In this document: in pieces, positions 7,519-15,156 of the stretch
Layout of the letters: each line of letters begins with the position of its first letter
How positions within the stretch are numbered: position 1 is the stretch's first letter
Source: CAZOZP01 sp964584325
Lineage (GTDB): Bacteria; Bacteroidota; Ignavibacteria; Ignavibacteriales; Melioribacteraceae
NCBI GenBank assembly: GCA_964584325.1
Contig: CAZOZP010000048.1
Coordinates: 1-29,150, forward strand
Reading direction: 5' to 3'
Length of the DNA: 29,150 nucleotides
Notes under the pieces: model-generated
Told to the model about the DNA's origin: nothing
Database searches by the model: none
What the model saw: only the letters and a program-made list of their open reading frames with translations
Position numbers and translations under genes: made by a program

Positions 7519-7788
7519 ATGTCAGTTACATCAGAAAAGAAACTTGAGTTGATCAAAAAATTCGGAAAAGATGAAAAAAACAGCGGTGCCGCTGAAGTTC
7601 AGGTTGCCATACTTACCGAGAGAATTAATGATCTCACCGAACATTTCGGAATGCACAAAAAAGACCATGCATCAAGAAGAGGCTTGTTGAAAATGGTAGG
7701 TAAAAGAAAAAGACTTTTAGATTATATAGCTAAAAGAGATATTGAAAAATACAGAGAACTTATCAAAGAATTGAAGTTAAGAAAATAA
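7519..7788 (+). CDS. rpsO: Small-subunit ribosomal protein uS15
   Basis: An 89-residue protein of exactly the usual S15 length. It binds the central domain of 16S rRNA early in 30S assembly. Conserved blocks include GAAEVQVAILTERINDLTEH, the HKKDHASRRGLL turn that contacts rRNA, and KRKRLLDYI. A strong AGGAG (7508-7512) lies 6 bases before the ATG. It sits 12 bases upstream of pnp, the same rpsO-pnp pairing seen in E. coli. Confidence 0.97.
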   Translation: MSVTSEKKLELIKKFGKDEKNSGAAEVQVAILTERINDLTEHFGMHKKDHASRRGLLKMVGKRKRLLDYIAKRDIEKYRELIKELKLRK

Positions 7789-7800
7789 AAAGGATTTTTA

Positions 7801-9888
7801 ATGATTTACAAAAAAGAAGTTGAGATAAACGGTAAAACTTTATCTCTTGAAACCGGACGATATGCCAGACAGGCAGATGGTGCCGTAATGATCAAATACG
7901 GCGATACTATGGTGCTGGCTACCGCTGTTGCCTCTAAAACCGCACGAGAAGATATGGATTATTTCCCGCTTTCCGTAGAGTATAGAGAGAAAGCTTCCGC
8001 AGCCGGAAAATTTCCCGGCGGTTTCTTCAAAAGAGAAGGAAAGCCTACAGATAAAGAGGTACTGAGTTCAAGGCTAATTGACCGTCCTATAAGACCGTTG
8101 TTCCCTGATGAGTTTACAAATGAAACTCAGATAGTTGCAACAGTTTATTCATACGATTGCGAAAACGACGGAGATGTTTTAGGTGCCGTGGCAGCTTCAG
8201 CAGCCCTGGCAATTTCTGATATCCCTTTCCTTGAACCAATCGGTGAGGTTAGAGTAGGAAGAGTTGAAGGCAGATTTATCGTTAATCCCACACACAAGGA
8301 AATTGACCAAAGCGATATGGAACTTGTTGTAGCCGGAACAGAATCATCTATAATGATGGTGGAAGGCGAATCAAAGGAAATATCAGAATCAGAACTGCTT
8401 GCGGCGTTGCAGTTTGCACACGGCGAAATAAGGAAAATAATTGCAATACAGAATGAACTTAGAGAACTCTGCGGTAAACCTAAGAGAGAAGTCCGGAAAA
8501 AAGAAATAGATTCTGAACTTTTTAATGAAATTAAGGAACTGGGTTATGCAAGATTTTCTGAAATAGTTGCTTCTGTATTAACTAAGGAAGAAAGAGCCGG
8601 GAAAAACAGTCAGTTAACTGATGAGGTAGTTGCAGCACTTGCGGAAAAATATCCTGATAGCGAAAAGACTGTAAGAACTGTAATGCACGACTTTGAAAAA
8701 GAGTTAATGCGTTCAAGGATTCTTACCGAAGGAATCAGACTCGACGGCAGAAATACTACGCAGGTAAGGCCAATTACAATTGAATTAGGTTTGTTGCCGA
8801 GAACTCACGGATCTGCTCTCTTTACAAGAGGCGAAACTCAGAGTCTTACAACTATTACACTTGGAACAAAGGATGATGAACAAATAATTGACGGACTAAG
8901 AGAGGAATACACAAAGCGTTTTATGCTTCATTATAACTTCCCTCCTTTTTCTGTTGGTGAAGTAGGAAGAATGTCAGGTGTTGGAAGAAGAGAAGTTGGT
9001 CATGGTAATTTAGCTGAAAGGGCGTTGAAATTCGCTATGCCTGAAGAATCAGTATTTCCATATACACTTAGAATTATTTCCGATATTCTGGAATCAAACG
9101 GATCTTCATCTATGGCAACTGTCTGCGCGGGTTCTCTTGCAATGATGGATGCAGGGGTACCGGTAAAAAGCGCTGTTGCCGGTATTGCAATGGGACTGAT
9201 TAAAGAAGAAAGCGGGTTCGCTGTTCTTTCGGATATACTCGGAAATGAAGATCATTTGGGCGATATGGATTTCAAAGTTGCAGGAACTGAAAACGGAATC
9301 ACTGCATTCCAGATGGATATCAAAATTCAGGGAATTTCATTCGAAATAATGGAAAAAGCATTAGCCCAGGCTAAAGACGGAAGACTGCACATTCTCGGTA
9401 AAATGAATGAAGCTATCAAAGAACCGCGAACAGAAATCTCTGTTTACGCTCCAAAACTTATCACAATGAAAATCAATCCGGAGAAAATCGGAGCCGTGAT
9501 AGGGCCGGGCGGAAAAGTTATTCAGGGAATGCAGCGCGAGTTCGGAGTATCAATCAATATTGATGATTCCGGAACAGTGAATATTGCCGCTACCAACTCT
9601 GAATCAGCCAGACTCGTTAAGGAAAGAATAAAAGGACTAACCTGTGAGCCGGAAATTGATTCAATCTATGAAGGAAAAGTTGTAAAAATAGCAGAGTTCG
9701 GAGCATTTGTGGAAATACTTCCGAACATTCAAGGTTTACTGCATATTTCTCAAATAGATGTTAACAGAGTTAATAAGGTAACAGACGTGCTTAAAGAAGG
9801 CGATGTTATCAAAGTGAAACTTATCAAAGTTGAAAACGGTAAGCTGTCACTTAGCAGAAAAGCGCTTATGACTGAAGAAAAGAAGTAA
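7801..9888 (+). CDS. pnp: Polyribonucleotide nucleotidyltransferase (PNPase)
   Basis: A 695-residue 3'-5' phosphorolytic exoribonuclease that degrades mRNA as a trimer. It has two RNase PH-like domains (about 1-225 and 310-540) joined by an all-helical linker. A KH domain from about residue 556 carries the GPGGK loop, and an S1 domain runs from about 622 to the end. The second PH domain keeps the TRGETQ and GDMDFKVAGT segments. AAGGA precedes the ATG. Length and architecture are standard. A strong intrinsic terminator follows, so this is the end of the rimP-pnp operon. Confidence 0.97.
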   Translation: MIYKKEVEINGKTLSLETGRYARQADGAVMIKYGDTMVLATAVASKTAREDMDYFPLSVEYREKASAAGKFPGGFFKREGKPTDKEVLSSRLIDRPIRPLFPDEFTNETQIVATVYSYDCENDGDVLGAVAASAALAISDIPFLEPIGEVRVGRVEGRFIVNPTHKEIDQSDMELVVAGTESSIMMVEGESKEISESELLAALQFAHGEIRKIIAIQNELRELCGKPKREVRKKEIDSELFNEIKELGYARFSEIVASVLTKEERAGKNSQLTDEVVAALAEKYPDSEKTVRTVMHDFEKELMRSRILTEGIRLDGRNTTQVRPITIELGLLPRTHGSALFTRGETQSLTTITLGTKDDEQIIDGLREEYTKRFMLHYNFPPFSVGEVGRMSGVGRREVGHGNLAERALKFAMPEESVFPYTLRIISDILESNGSSSMATVCAGSLAMMDAGVPVKSAVAGIAMGLIKEESGFAVLSDILGNEDHLGDMDFKVAGTENGITAFQMDIKIQGISFEIMEKALAQAKDGRLHILGKMNEAIKEPRTEISVYAPKLITMKINPEKIGAVIGPGGKVIQGMQREFGVSINIDDSGTVNIAATNSESARLVKERIKGLTCEPEIDSIYEGKVVKIAEFGAFVEILPNIQGLLHISQIDVNRVNKVTDVLKEGDVIKVKLIKVENGKLSLSRKALMTEEKK

Positions 9889-9905
9889 TAAAAATGTGAA
9901 TCTAT

Positions 9906-9948
9906 TGAGGCTGACTTAAGTATCGAATTTGAGTCGGCCTCAGTTTTT
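9906..9948 (+). terminator. Intrinsic terminator after pnp
   Basis: TGAGGCTGACTTAA (9906-9919) pairs with TTGAGTCGGCCTCA (9929-9942) over 14 positions with two G.U wobbles and a 9-base loop. Five T follow one base later (9944-9948). This is the strongest hairpin in the window and separates the rimP-pnp operon from dus-rng. Confidence 0.85.
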
Positions 9949-9978
9949 ACCGGGAACAGGCATGCAAAATGCTGTATT

Positions 9979-11040
9979 ATGAAAATTGGCAAACTTGATT
10001 TAACCGATAAACTTATTCTTGCTCCGATGGCTGAAATCACAGATAAGCCGATGAGGAGAATTTGCCGCGACTACGGTGCAGGTCTTACTTTTACTCAAAT
10101 GGTAAGTGCAGCCGGAGTTATTAATAATAACATTACAACTTTAAGGTTTCTGGTATTCAATAAAATTGAAAAACCGATAGCAGTTCAGATACTTGCCAAT
10201 AATCCTTCCATTGTAGCAGAAGCAGTAACCCAGATTTGCGATTATAAACCCGATCTTATTGATTTGAATGCCGGGTGCCCGGCAGAACAGGTTTGCAAAG
10301 TAAATATGGGATCAAAGCTTCTTGATGACCCTTCGCGTCTGGGAAAACTTGTAAAAGCTATGAAAGACAATGCAGGCAATATACCTGTTTCAGTCAAAAT
10401 GCGGTTGGGGAGTACCCCGAAGAGAATTAATATTCTTGAAAATGCCAGAATTTGCGAAGATAACGGAGCCTCTGTAATTACTGTTCACGGAAGAACCAAG
10501 GCGGATTCATACGAAACCGAACCGGATTATTCCTGGTATGAAAAATTGAGACAGTCTGTCAGCATTCCGATCATCGGAAACGGTTCAATGTTTGAACCTG
10601 TTGAAATCAGAAAACTGATTAAATCAGGACTTATTGATTCAGCAATGATTGCAAGAGGAGCATTAGGCAATCCGTTTCTGTTTTCCAGGTATAACAGTCT
10701 GGTTAATACGGATAAAGACCCGGGAAATCCTTCGCCTGAAGACTGTGTATCAGCGGCCTTGAGGCATCTGGACTACATGCTGGAAGAATACGGCGAAGAC
10801 AAAATTGCCGGTAAATCACAAAAACACTTAATATGGTATTTCCGTAAACTGCCTGGTATAACTTCTTTCATTCAGAATATTTCATTATTAAAGAATTACG
10901 AGAGTATTAAATCCTATATACAGGATCATCTCAAAAATATTTTGAATGGAAGTTATCCGCAGGAAAATATCGCTGAAATAGATAAACAATTTAATAATAA
11001 AGCTTTATTCTGGCTCGAAAACACAAAAGCCGATGCCTGA
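9979..11040 (+). CDS. dus: tRNA-dihydrouridine synthase
   Basis: A 353-residue flavoenzyme of the Dus family, most like DusB, that reduces specific uridines in tRNA D-loops. The TIM-barrel start LILAPMAEITDKPMRRICR is typical. The catalytic Cys is C100 in LNAGCPAEQV, and a VHGRTK block follows in the substrate/FMN region. IARGALGNPFLF is the phosphate-binding end of the barrel, and a helical C-terminal domain finishes the protein. The choice among Dus subfamilies is not certain. A small imperfect inverted repeat (GCAT/ATGC) lies just before its start. It is 21 bases upstream of rng and probably cotranscribed with it. Confidence 0.93.
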   Translation: MKIGKLDLTDKLILAPMAEITDKPMRRICRDYGAGLTFTQMVSAAGVINNNITTLRFLVFNKIEKPIAVQILANNPSIVAEAVTQICDYKPDLIDLNAGCPAEQVCKVNMGSKLLDDPSRLGKLVKAMKDNAGNIPVSVKMRLGSTPKRINILENARICEDNGASVITVHGRTKADSYETEPDYSWYEKLRQSVSIPIIGNGSMFEPVEIRKLIKSGLIDSAMIARGALGNPFLFSRYNSLVNTDKDPGNPSPEDCVSAALRHLDYMLEEYGEDKIAGKSQKHLIWYFRKLPGITSFIQNISLLKNYESIKSYIQDHLKNILNGSYPQENIAEIDKQFNNKALFWLENTKADA

Positions 11041-11061
11041 TTAAAAGGAATAATCTATAAA

Positions 11062-12615
11062 ATGGAAAAAATTATTGTAATTAATTCTTCGACATTGCAA
11101 AATAGGGTTGCAATAATTGAAGATAATAAACTCGTGGATTTCTTTGTTGAATCCTCAGAAAAACAAAAAATGGTTGGCGATATTTATTTAGGAAGGGTTG
11201 CTCGTGTATTGCCCGGAATAAAAGCCGCATTTATAGATATCGGATTGAAACATGATGCATTTCTGCATTTCTCTGATATCGGGAACCGCCTTGAAAGTCT
11301 GAAAAAAATGATGGGTGAAGACTCAATTGAAGACAGATTCGATGATGAAGACCAGGACGAACCGCTCCTTAGAGAAAGACAAAACAGAGAGTTTAAACTT
11401 CCTAAACTAAAGAAAGGAGAACCTCTTCTCATACAGATACTTAAAGAACCTCAGGAAGGAAAAGGAGTCAGAGTAACATCCGCAATATCATTGCCCGGAA
11501 GATTCTGTGTTCTGATACCTTATGACAATAAAATAGGTGTTTCAAAAAAGATAGCAGATTTCAAGGAAAGACGCAGATTGAAAAGACTTGCGGCAGGAAT
11601 TATTCCGGATAACTGCGGACTAATAATCCGAACCGCAGCTTTAGAACAGACTGAAGAAAATCTTACGAATGACCTAAAGAACCTGGTGAAAAATTGGGAA
11701 GAGATTCAGAAAACAGTAAAGGAAAATGATCCTCCGGAGCTGGTATATAAAGATTTAAGCACTACATCAAGCATTATCCGCGATCTTTGCGCCCCTGATG
11801 TTAACAGAATTTATGTGGATTCAAAAAAAATGTATAAGGAGATTAGAAATTACTTTCAAACTTATCAGCCTGAAACTGCTGAATTTATTGAACTATTTAA
11901 AAGTGATGTTCCTATCTTCGAACATTTTGGTGTAGAAAAACAAATTGAATCTACAATGGGAAGAAAAGTGGCTTTGCCTAGCGGAGGTCATATTGTTATT
12001 GATCATACCGAAGCCATGATTGTTATTGATGTAAACAGCGGGAAATATGCTGCAAAAAAGGAGCAGGAACTTAATTCTCTTAAGACAGACCTTGAAGCAT
12101 CAAGAGAAATTGTAAGACAGTTAAGACTAAGAGATATTGGCGGATTAGTTGTTATAGACTTTATTGACCTTGAAGAAGAGAAGAACCGTAAGAAAATATA
12201 CGATGAAATTAAAAAGGAGTTCCGGAAAGACAGAGCTAAGACTTCTGTACTGCCTATGACAGATTTCGGACTGATTCAGATAACAAGACAGCGAATACGG
12301 GAAAATATACTTCAATCTATGAATGAAAGCTGTCCTTATTGTAACGGAACAGGCAAACTAAGAAAGCGTTCGAATTTTGTACATGAAATTGAAGAGAGGA
12401 TTAAAAAAATTAAACGCGAATTAAAAATAAGAAAAATTATACTGAAAACTCATCCGTTTTTAGGTATGAGTCTGAGAGACGGAAAAATTTCGACTCTTTT
12501 TAAACTCCAGCTTAAGCATAGGATAATTATTAAACTTATTGAAGATGAAAAACTTAAACAAGACGAGTATTATTTTATTTCTCCTAAAACCAATGAGGTA
12601 ATAAAATTATTGTAA
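11062..12615 (+). CDS. rng: Ribonuclease G (RNase E/G family)
   Basis: A 517-residue endoribonuclease for rRNA processing and mRNA decay. The N-terminal S1 domain (about 36-135) contains a charged Asp/Glu/Arg-rich insertion (about 85-115). The two catalytic metal-binding Asp are D323 in IDVNSGKY and D366 in VVIDFID, 43 residues apart as in RNase E. C424 and C427 of CPYCNGTGK form the zinc-link. There is no long unstructured C-terminal scaffold, so it is the RNase G form. AAAGGA precedes the ATG. It is the second gene of the dus-rng pair. Confidence 0.95.
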   Translation: MEKIIVINSSTLQNRVAIIEDNKLVDFFVESSEKQKMVGDIYLGRVARVLPGIKAAFIDIGLKHDAFLHFSDIGNRLESLKKMMGEDSIEDRFDDEDQDEPLLRERQNREFKLPKLKKGEPLLIQILKEPQEGKGVRVTSAISLPGRFCVLIPYDNKIGVSKKIADFKERRRLKRLAAGIIPDNCGLIIRTAALEQTEENLTNDLKNLVKNWEEIQKTVKENDPPELVYKDLSTTSSIIRDLCAPDVNRIYVDSKKMYKEIRNYFQTYQPETAEFIELFKSDVPIFEHFGVEKQIESTMGRKVALPSGGHIVIDHTEAMIVIDVNSGKYAAKKEQELNSLKTDLEASREIVRQLRLRDIGGLVVIDFIDLEEEKNRKKIYDEIKKEFRKDRAKTSVLPMTDFGLIQITRQRIRENILQSMNESCPYCNGTGKLRKRSNFVHEIEERIKKIKRELKIRKIILKTHPFLGMSLRDGKISTLFKLQLKHRIIIKLIEDEKLKQDEYYFISPKTNEVIKLL

Positions 12616-12621
12616 CAAACC

Positions 12622-12644
12622 AATATTTTATTAAAAATATTTTT
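12622..12644 (+). terminator. Possible weak AT-rich terminator after rng
   Basis: AATATTTT (12622-12629) and AAAATATT (12634-12641) form a perfect 8-bp all-AT stem with a 4-base loop, followed by TTT. It sits 6 bases after the rng stop. Without G-C pairs the stem is weak, so partial termination at most is likely. Confidence 0.4.
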
Positions 12645-12684
12645 GTTATGTTGAGTCATTATTAAGAATTAAATGAGGTTTTCC

Positions 12685-13329
12685 ATGAAATTTTTTATCG
12701 ATACCGCTAATCTGAATGAAATTAAAGAAGCCGCTTCATTAGGCATACTTGACGGTGTTACAACTAATCCGACATTAGTAGCAAAAGAAGGAATGAATTT
12801 TACAGACCTTCTTAAAGAAATCGTAAAGATTGTTGACGGTCCGGTTTCTGCAGAGGTTATCTCCGTAAATTATGAAGGTATTATAGCTGAAGCAAAAGAA
12901 TTAGTAAAGATTCATGACAATATTGTGATAAAAGTTCCTCTTATTAAAGAAGGTCTGAAAGCTGTTAAAACTTTAAGCGATATGAACATTAAAACAAATG
13001 TTACTTTATGCTTTTCGGCATCACAGGCTTTGTTAGCGGCAAAAGCCGGAGCATCTTATATTAGTCCGTTTGTCGGTCGTCTGGATGACATAAGTCACGA
13101 CGGTATGCAGCTAATTGATCAGATTGTTCAGATTTATGCAAACTACGGTTACGATACCGAAGTGCTTGTTGCAAGTATCAGACATCCGCTGCATTTAGTA
13201 GATGCGGCTATGATGGGTGCCGATGTTGCCACAATGCCTTTCAGCGTTATAGATAAATTGTTCAGCCATCCTCTTACCGATCTTGGTTTGGAAAGATTTC
13301 TTAAAGACTGGGAAAAATTAGGAAAGTAA
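12685..13329 (+). CDS. tal: Transaldolase, small TalC/MipB type
   Basis: A 214-residue protein of the short transaldolase/fructose-6-phosphate aldolase subfamily, acting in the non-oxidative pentose phosphate pathway. MKFFIDTAN at the start and TTNPTL at about residues 28-33 are diagnostic. The Schiff-base Lys is K83 in VIKVP. ASIRHP and a C-terminal helix that closes the active site follow. I start it at 12685: this gives the canonical N-terminus, and the AGG at 12676-12678 inside the alternative 12673 ATG then serves as the ribosome-binding site. Transaldolase and F6P aldolase activities cannot be separated with certainty here. Its stop overlaps the gcvT start by one base. Confidence 0.92.
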   Translation: MKFFIDTANLNEIKEAASLGILDGVTTNPTLVAKEGMNFTDLLKEIVKIVDGPVSAEVISVNYEGIIAEAKELVKIHDNIVIKVPLIKEGLKAVKTLSDMNIKTNVTLCFSASQALLAAKAGASYISPFVGRLDDISHDGMQLIDQIVQIYANYGYDTEVLVASIRHPLHLVDAAMMGADVATMPFSVIDKLFSHPLTDLGLERFLKDWEKLGK

Positions 13330-14411
13330 TGAAGATCACAAAATTAAATAGAATTCATAAAGCCTTGAATGCTAAAATGGTCGATTTTGCCGGATTTGAG
13401 ATGCCGGTTCAATACAGTTCGATCATTGCCGAACATAAAGCCGTAAGAACAAAAGCCGGGCTGTTTGATATTTCTCATATGGGTGAGATTTATATAAAAG
13501 GCCCGGGAGCTGAGAATCAGGTTAACTATTTGTGTACAAACGATGTTTCAAAGTTAAATAAAGGCGATGTTCAGTATTCTGCATTCTGCTACGAAAACGG
13601 CGGAATTGTTGATGACCTGCTTGTTTACAAAATAGACTCTGAAGAATTCCTGCTTGTGGTGAATGCTTCAAACAAGGATAAAGATTTTGAGTGGATCAGA
13701 GCAAATAACAAATACGGTGCTGAAATTATTGATAAAAGTGAAGAAGTATCACTTCTGGCACTTCAGGGTCCTGAATCCTTAAAGATTATTTCCAAACTTA
13801 TATCCGGTAAGCTGGATCTTCAGTATTACAAATTCACTTTCGCTGAAATTGCAGGGTTGAAAATGCTCGTATCAAGAACCGGTTATACAGGTGAGCTCGG
13901 ATATGAATTATATTTTGAAGGAAATGAAACCGTTGCGGAAAATATCTGGAACGAGATAATGAAGGCAGGTGAAGAATTCGGTATTCTGCCTGTAGGTTTG
14001 GCTGCAAGAGATTCCCTCAGACTTGAAATGGGATATTGTCTTTACGGAAATGATATCAGTGCCGAGACAAACGTATTTGAAGCAGGTCTGGGCTGGATAA
14101 CAAAACTTCAGAAAAAAGAATTTATTGGAAAAGATGCCCTTGCGGTAATTAAGGAAACCGGAGTTAAACGCAAGCTTAAAGGAATAACAACAGAAGAAAA
14201 ACTTGTTCCGCGTAAAGACTATGAACTGGTAAAAAACGGCAAAAAAATCGGAGTAATTACCGGCGGAACTATGAGTCCGGTATTAGATAAACCCGTGGCT
14301 CTTGCTTATATTGATTCTTCTGAAGCATTTGAAGAAAACGAAGTGTTCGTGCTTATAAGAAACAAAGAAGTAAAAGCAAAAATTGTCAAACTTCCATTTA
14401 TTAAGAATTGA
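13329..14411 (+). CDS. gcvT: Aminomethyltransferase, glycine cleavage T protein
   Basis: A 360-residue enzyme that transfers the aminomethyl carbon of glycine to tetrahydrofolate with release of ammonia. Conserved features are MVDFAGFEMPVQY near the N-terminus, DISHMGEI, and GGIVDDLLVY with folate-site Asp D95/D96. SRTGYTGELGYEL and the LRLEMGYCLYGNDI block also match. Length is standard. The ATG overlaps the transaldolase stop by one base, so translation is probably coupled. No other glycine cleavage genes (gcvH, gcvP) are in the window. Confidence 0.95.
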   Translation: MKITKLNRIHKALNAKMVDFAGFEMPVQYSSIIAEHKAVRTKAGLFDISHMGEIYIKGPGAENQVNYLCTNDVSKLNKGDVQYSAFCYENGGIVDDLLVYKIDSEEFLLVVNASNKDKDFEWIRANNKYGAEIIDKSEEVSLLALQGPESLKIISKLISGKLDLQYYKFTFAEIAGLKMLVSRTGYTGELGYELYFEGNETVAENIWNEIMKAGEEFGILPVGLAARDSLRLEMGYCLYGNDISAETNVFEAGLGWITKLQKKEFIGKDALAVIKETGVKRKLKGITTEEKLVPRKDYELVKNGKKIGVITGGTMSPVLDKPVALAYIDSSEAFEENEVFVLIRNKEVKAKIVKLPFIKN

Positions 14412-14412
14412 T

Positions 14413-15138
14413 ATGAAATTAAATGTATTGTTTTCGCCCCATAATGTTGATGAATTGTATTTCACCGGAAAAACAACGGTAGTTATTGATGTGCTCAGAG
14501 CGAGTTCAACAATTACAGCCGCTTTAAGCAACGGCGCAAAGGAGGTTATTCCGGTAGGCTCCATTGAGTTTGCAATGAAAGTATCCGGCAATGCTTTCGG
14601 CGGACAAACACTGCTGGGCGGAGAGCGAAATACAAAAATGATAGAAGGATTCAATCTGGGAAACTCTCCGCTTGAATATACAACCGATTCAATTTTCGGC
14701 AAATCTATCATACTGTTTACTACAAACGGTTCAAAATCTGTTGTTAAAGCCAAGTTCTCTGCAAATCTATATGTGGCTTGTTTCAATAACCTTTCGGCAA
14801 TAGTTAAGCATCTTCTTATTACCGGAGATGATGTCGAAATTCTTTGTGCCGGTACCGGCGGTATGTTTTGTCTGGAAGATACAATCTGCGCCGGATACTT
14901 AATAAAAGAGATTACAAGCTATAAAAGCGATATACAAATTACCGATGCGGCAAGGGCAAGTGTTGTGTTGGCAGATACAATCGGGTCGGATATCTACACT
15001 ATGCTTACTGAGTGCGAACATGGCAAGCTTTTAACAAAAAATGGGTATGAAGCTGATTTAAGCTATTGTTCAGTGTTGAACAGTACTGATGTTATAGGAA
15101 AATTTAATACGGGTGTAATTAAAAAGATTATTATCTGA
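14413..15138 (+). CDS. comB: 2-phosphosulfolactate phosphatase family protein (ComB-like)
   Basis: A 241-residue ComB-family protein. The founding member hydrolyses 2-phosphosulfolactate in archaeal coenzyme M synthesis; family members are common in bacteria that do not make coenzyme M. Family features are VVIDVLRASSTI, the LLGGERNTKMIEGFNLGNSP block and FTTNGSK. CAGTGG-type loops and the AARASVVL helix region complete the match. I start it at the ATG at 14413, one base after the gcvT stop; an in-frame TTG at 14383 lies inside gcvT. No comA-like sulfolactate synthase is in view, so the substrate in this organism is unknown. A 10-bp-arm inverted repeat covers its stop codon. Confidence 0.88.
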   Translation: MKLNVLFSPHNVDELYFTGKTTVVIDVLRASSTITAALSNGAKEVIPVGSIEFAMKVSGNAFGGQTLLGGERNTKMIEGFNLGNSPLEYTTDSIFGKSIILFTTNGSKSVVKAKFSANLYVACFNNLSAIVKHLLITGDDVEILCAGTGGMFCLEDTICAGYLIKEITSYKSDIQITDAARASVVLADTIGSDIYTMLTECEHGKLLTKNGYEADLSYCSVLNSTDVIGKFNTGVIKKIII

Positions 15139-15146
15139 TAATAATC
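15126..15146. repeat. Perfect inverted repeat spanning the comB stop codon
   Basis: GATTATTATC (15126-15135) and GATAATAATC (15137-15146) are exact inverted arms around a single central T (15136), the first base of the comB TGA. It lies 11 bases before the ftsK ATG. There is no T-run after it. It could be a weak hairpin between comB and ftsK or a dimeric protein-binding site. Confidence 0.6.
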
Positions 15147-15156
15147 ATCTAAAAAT

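Noticed and set aside
1047..12615. Novel system among the translation, tRNA modification and RNA decay genes
   Set aside because: Each gene has a standard length and motifs, and the order is the widely conserved rimP-to-pnp operon followed by dus and rng.
12673..12684. Upstream ATG for transaldolase
   Set aside because: It adds MRFS before the canonical MKFFIDTAN start, and its bases serve better as the ribosome-binding site.
14283..14786. 167-codon open frame on the - strand across gcvT/comB
   Set aside because: It is antisense to two clearly recognised genes and has no family features.
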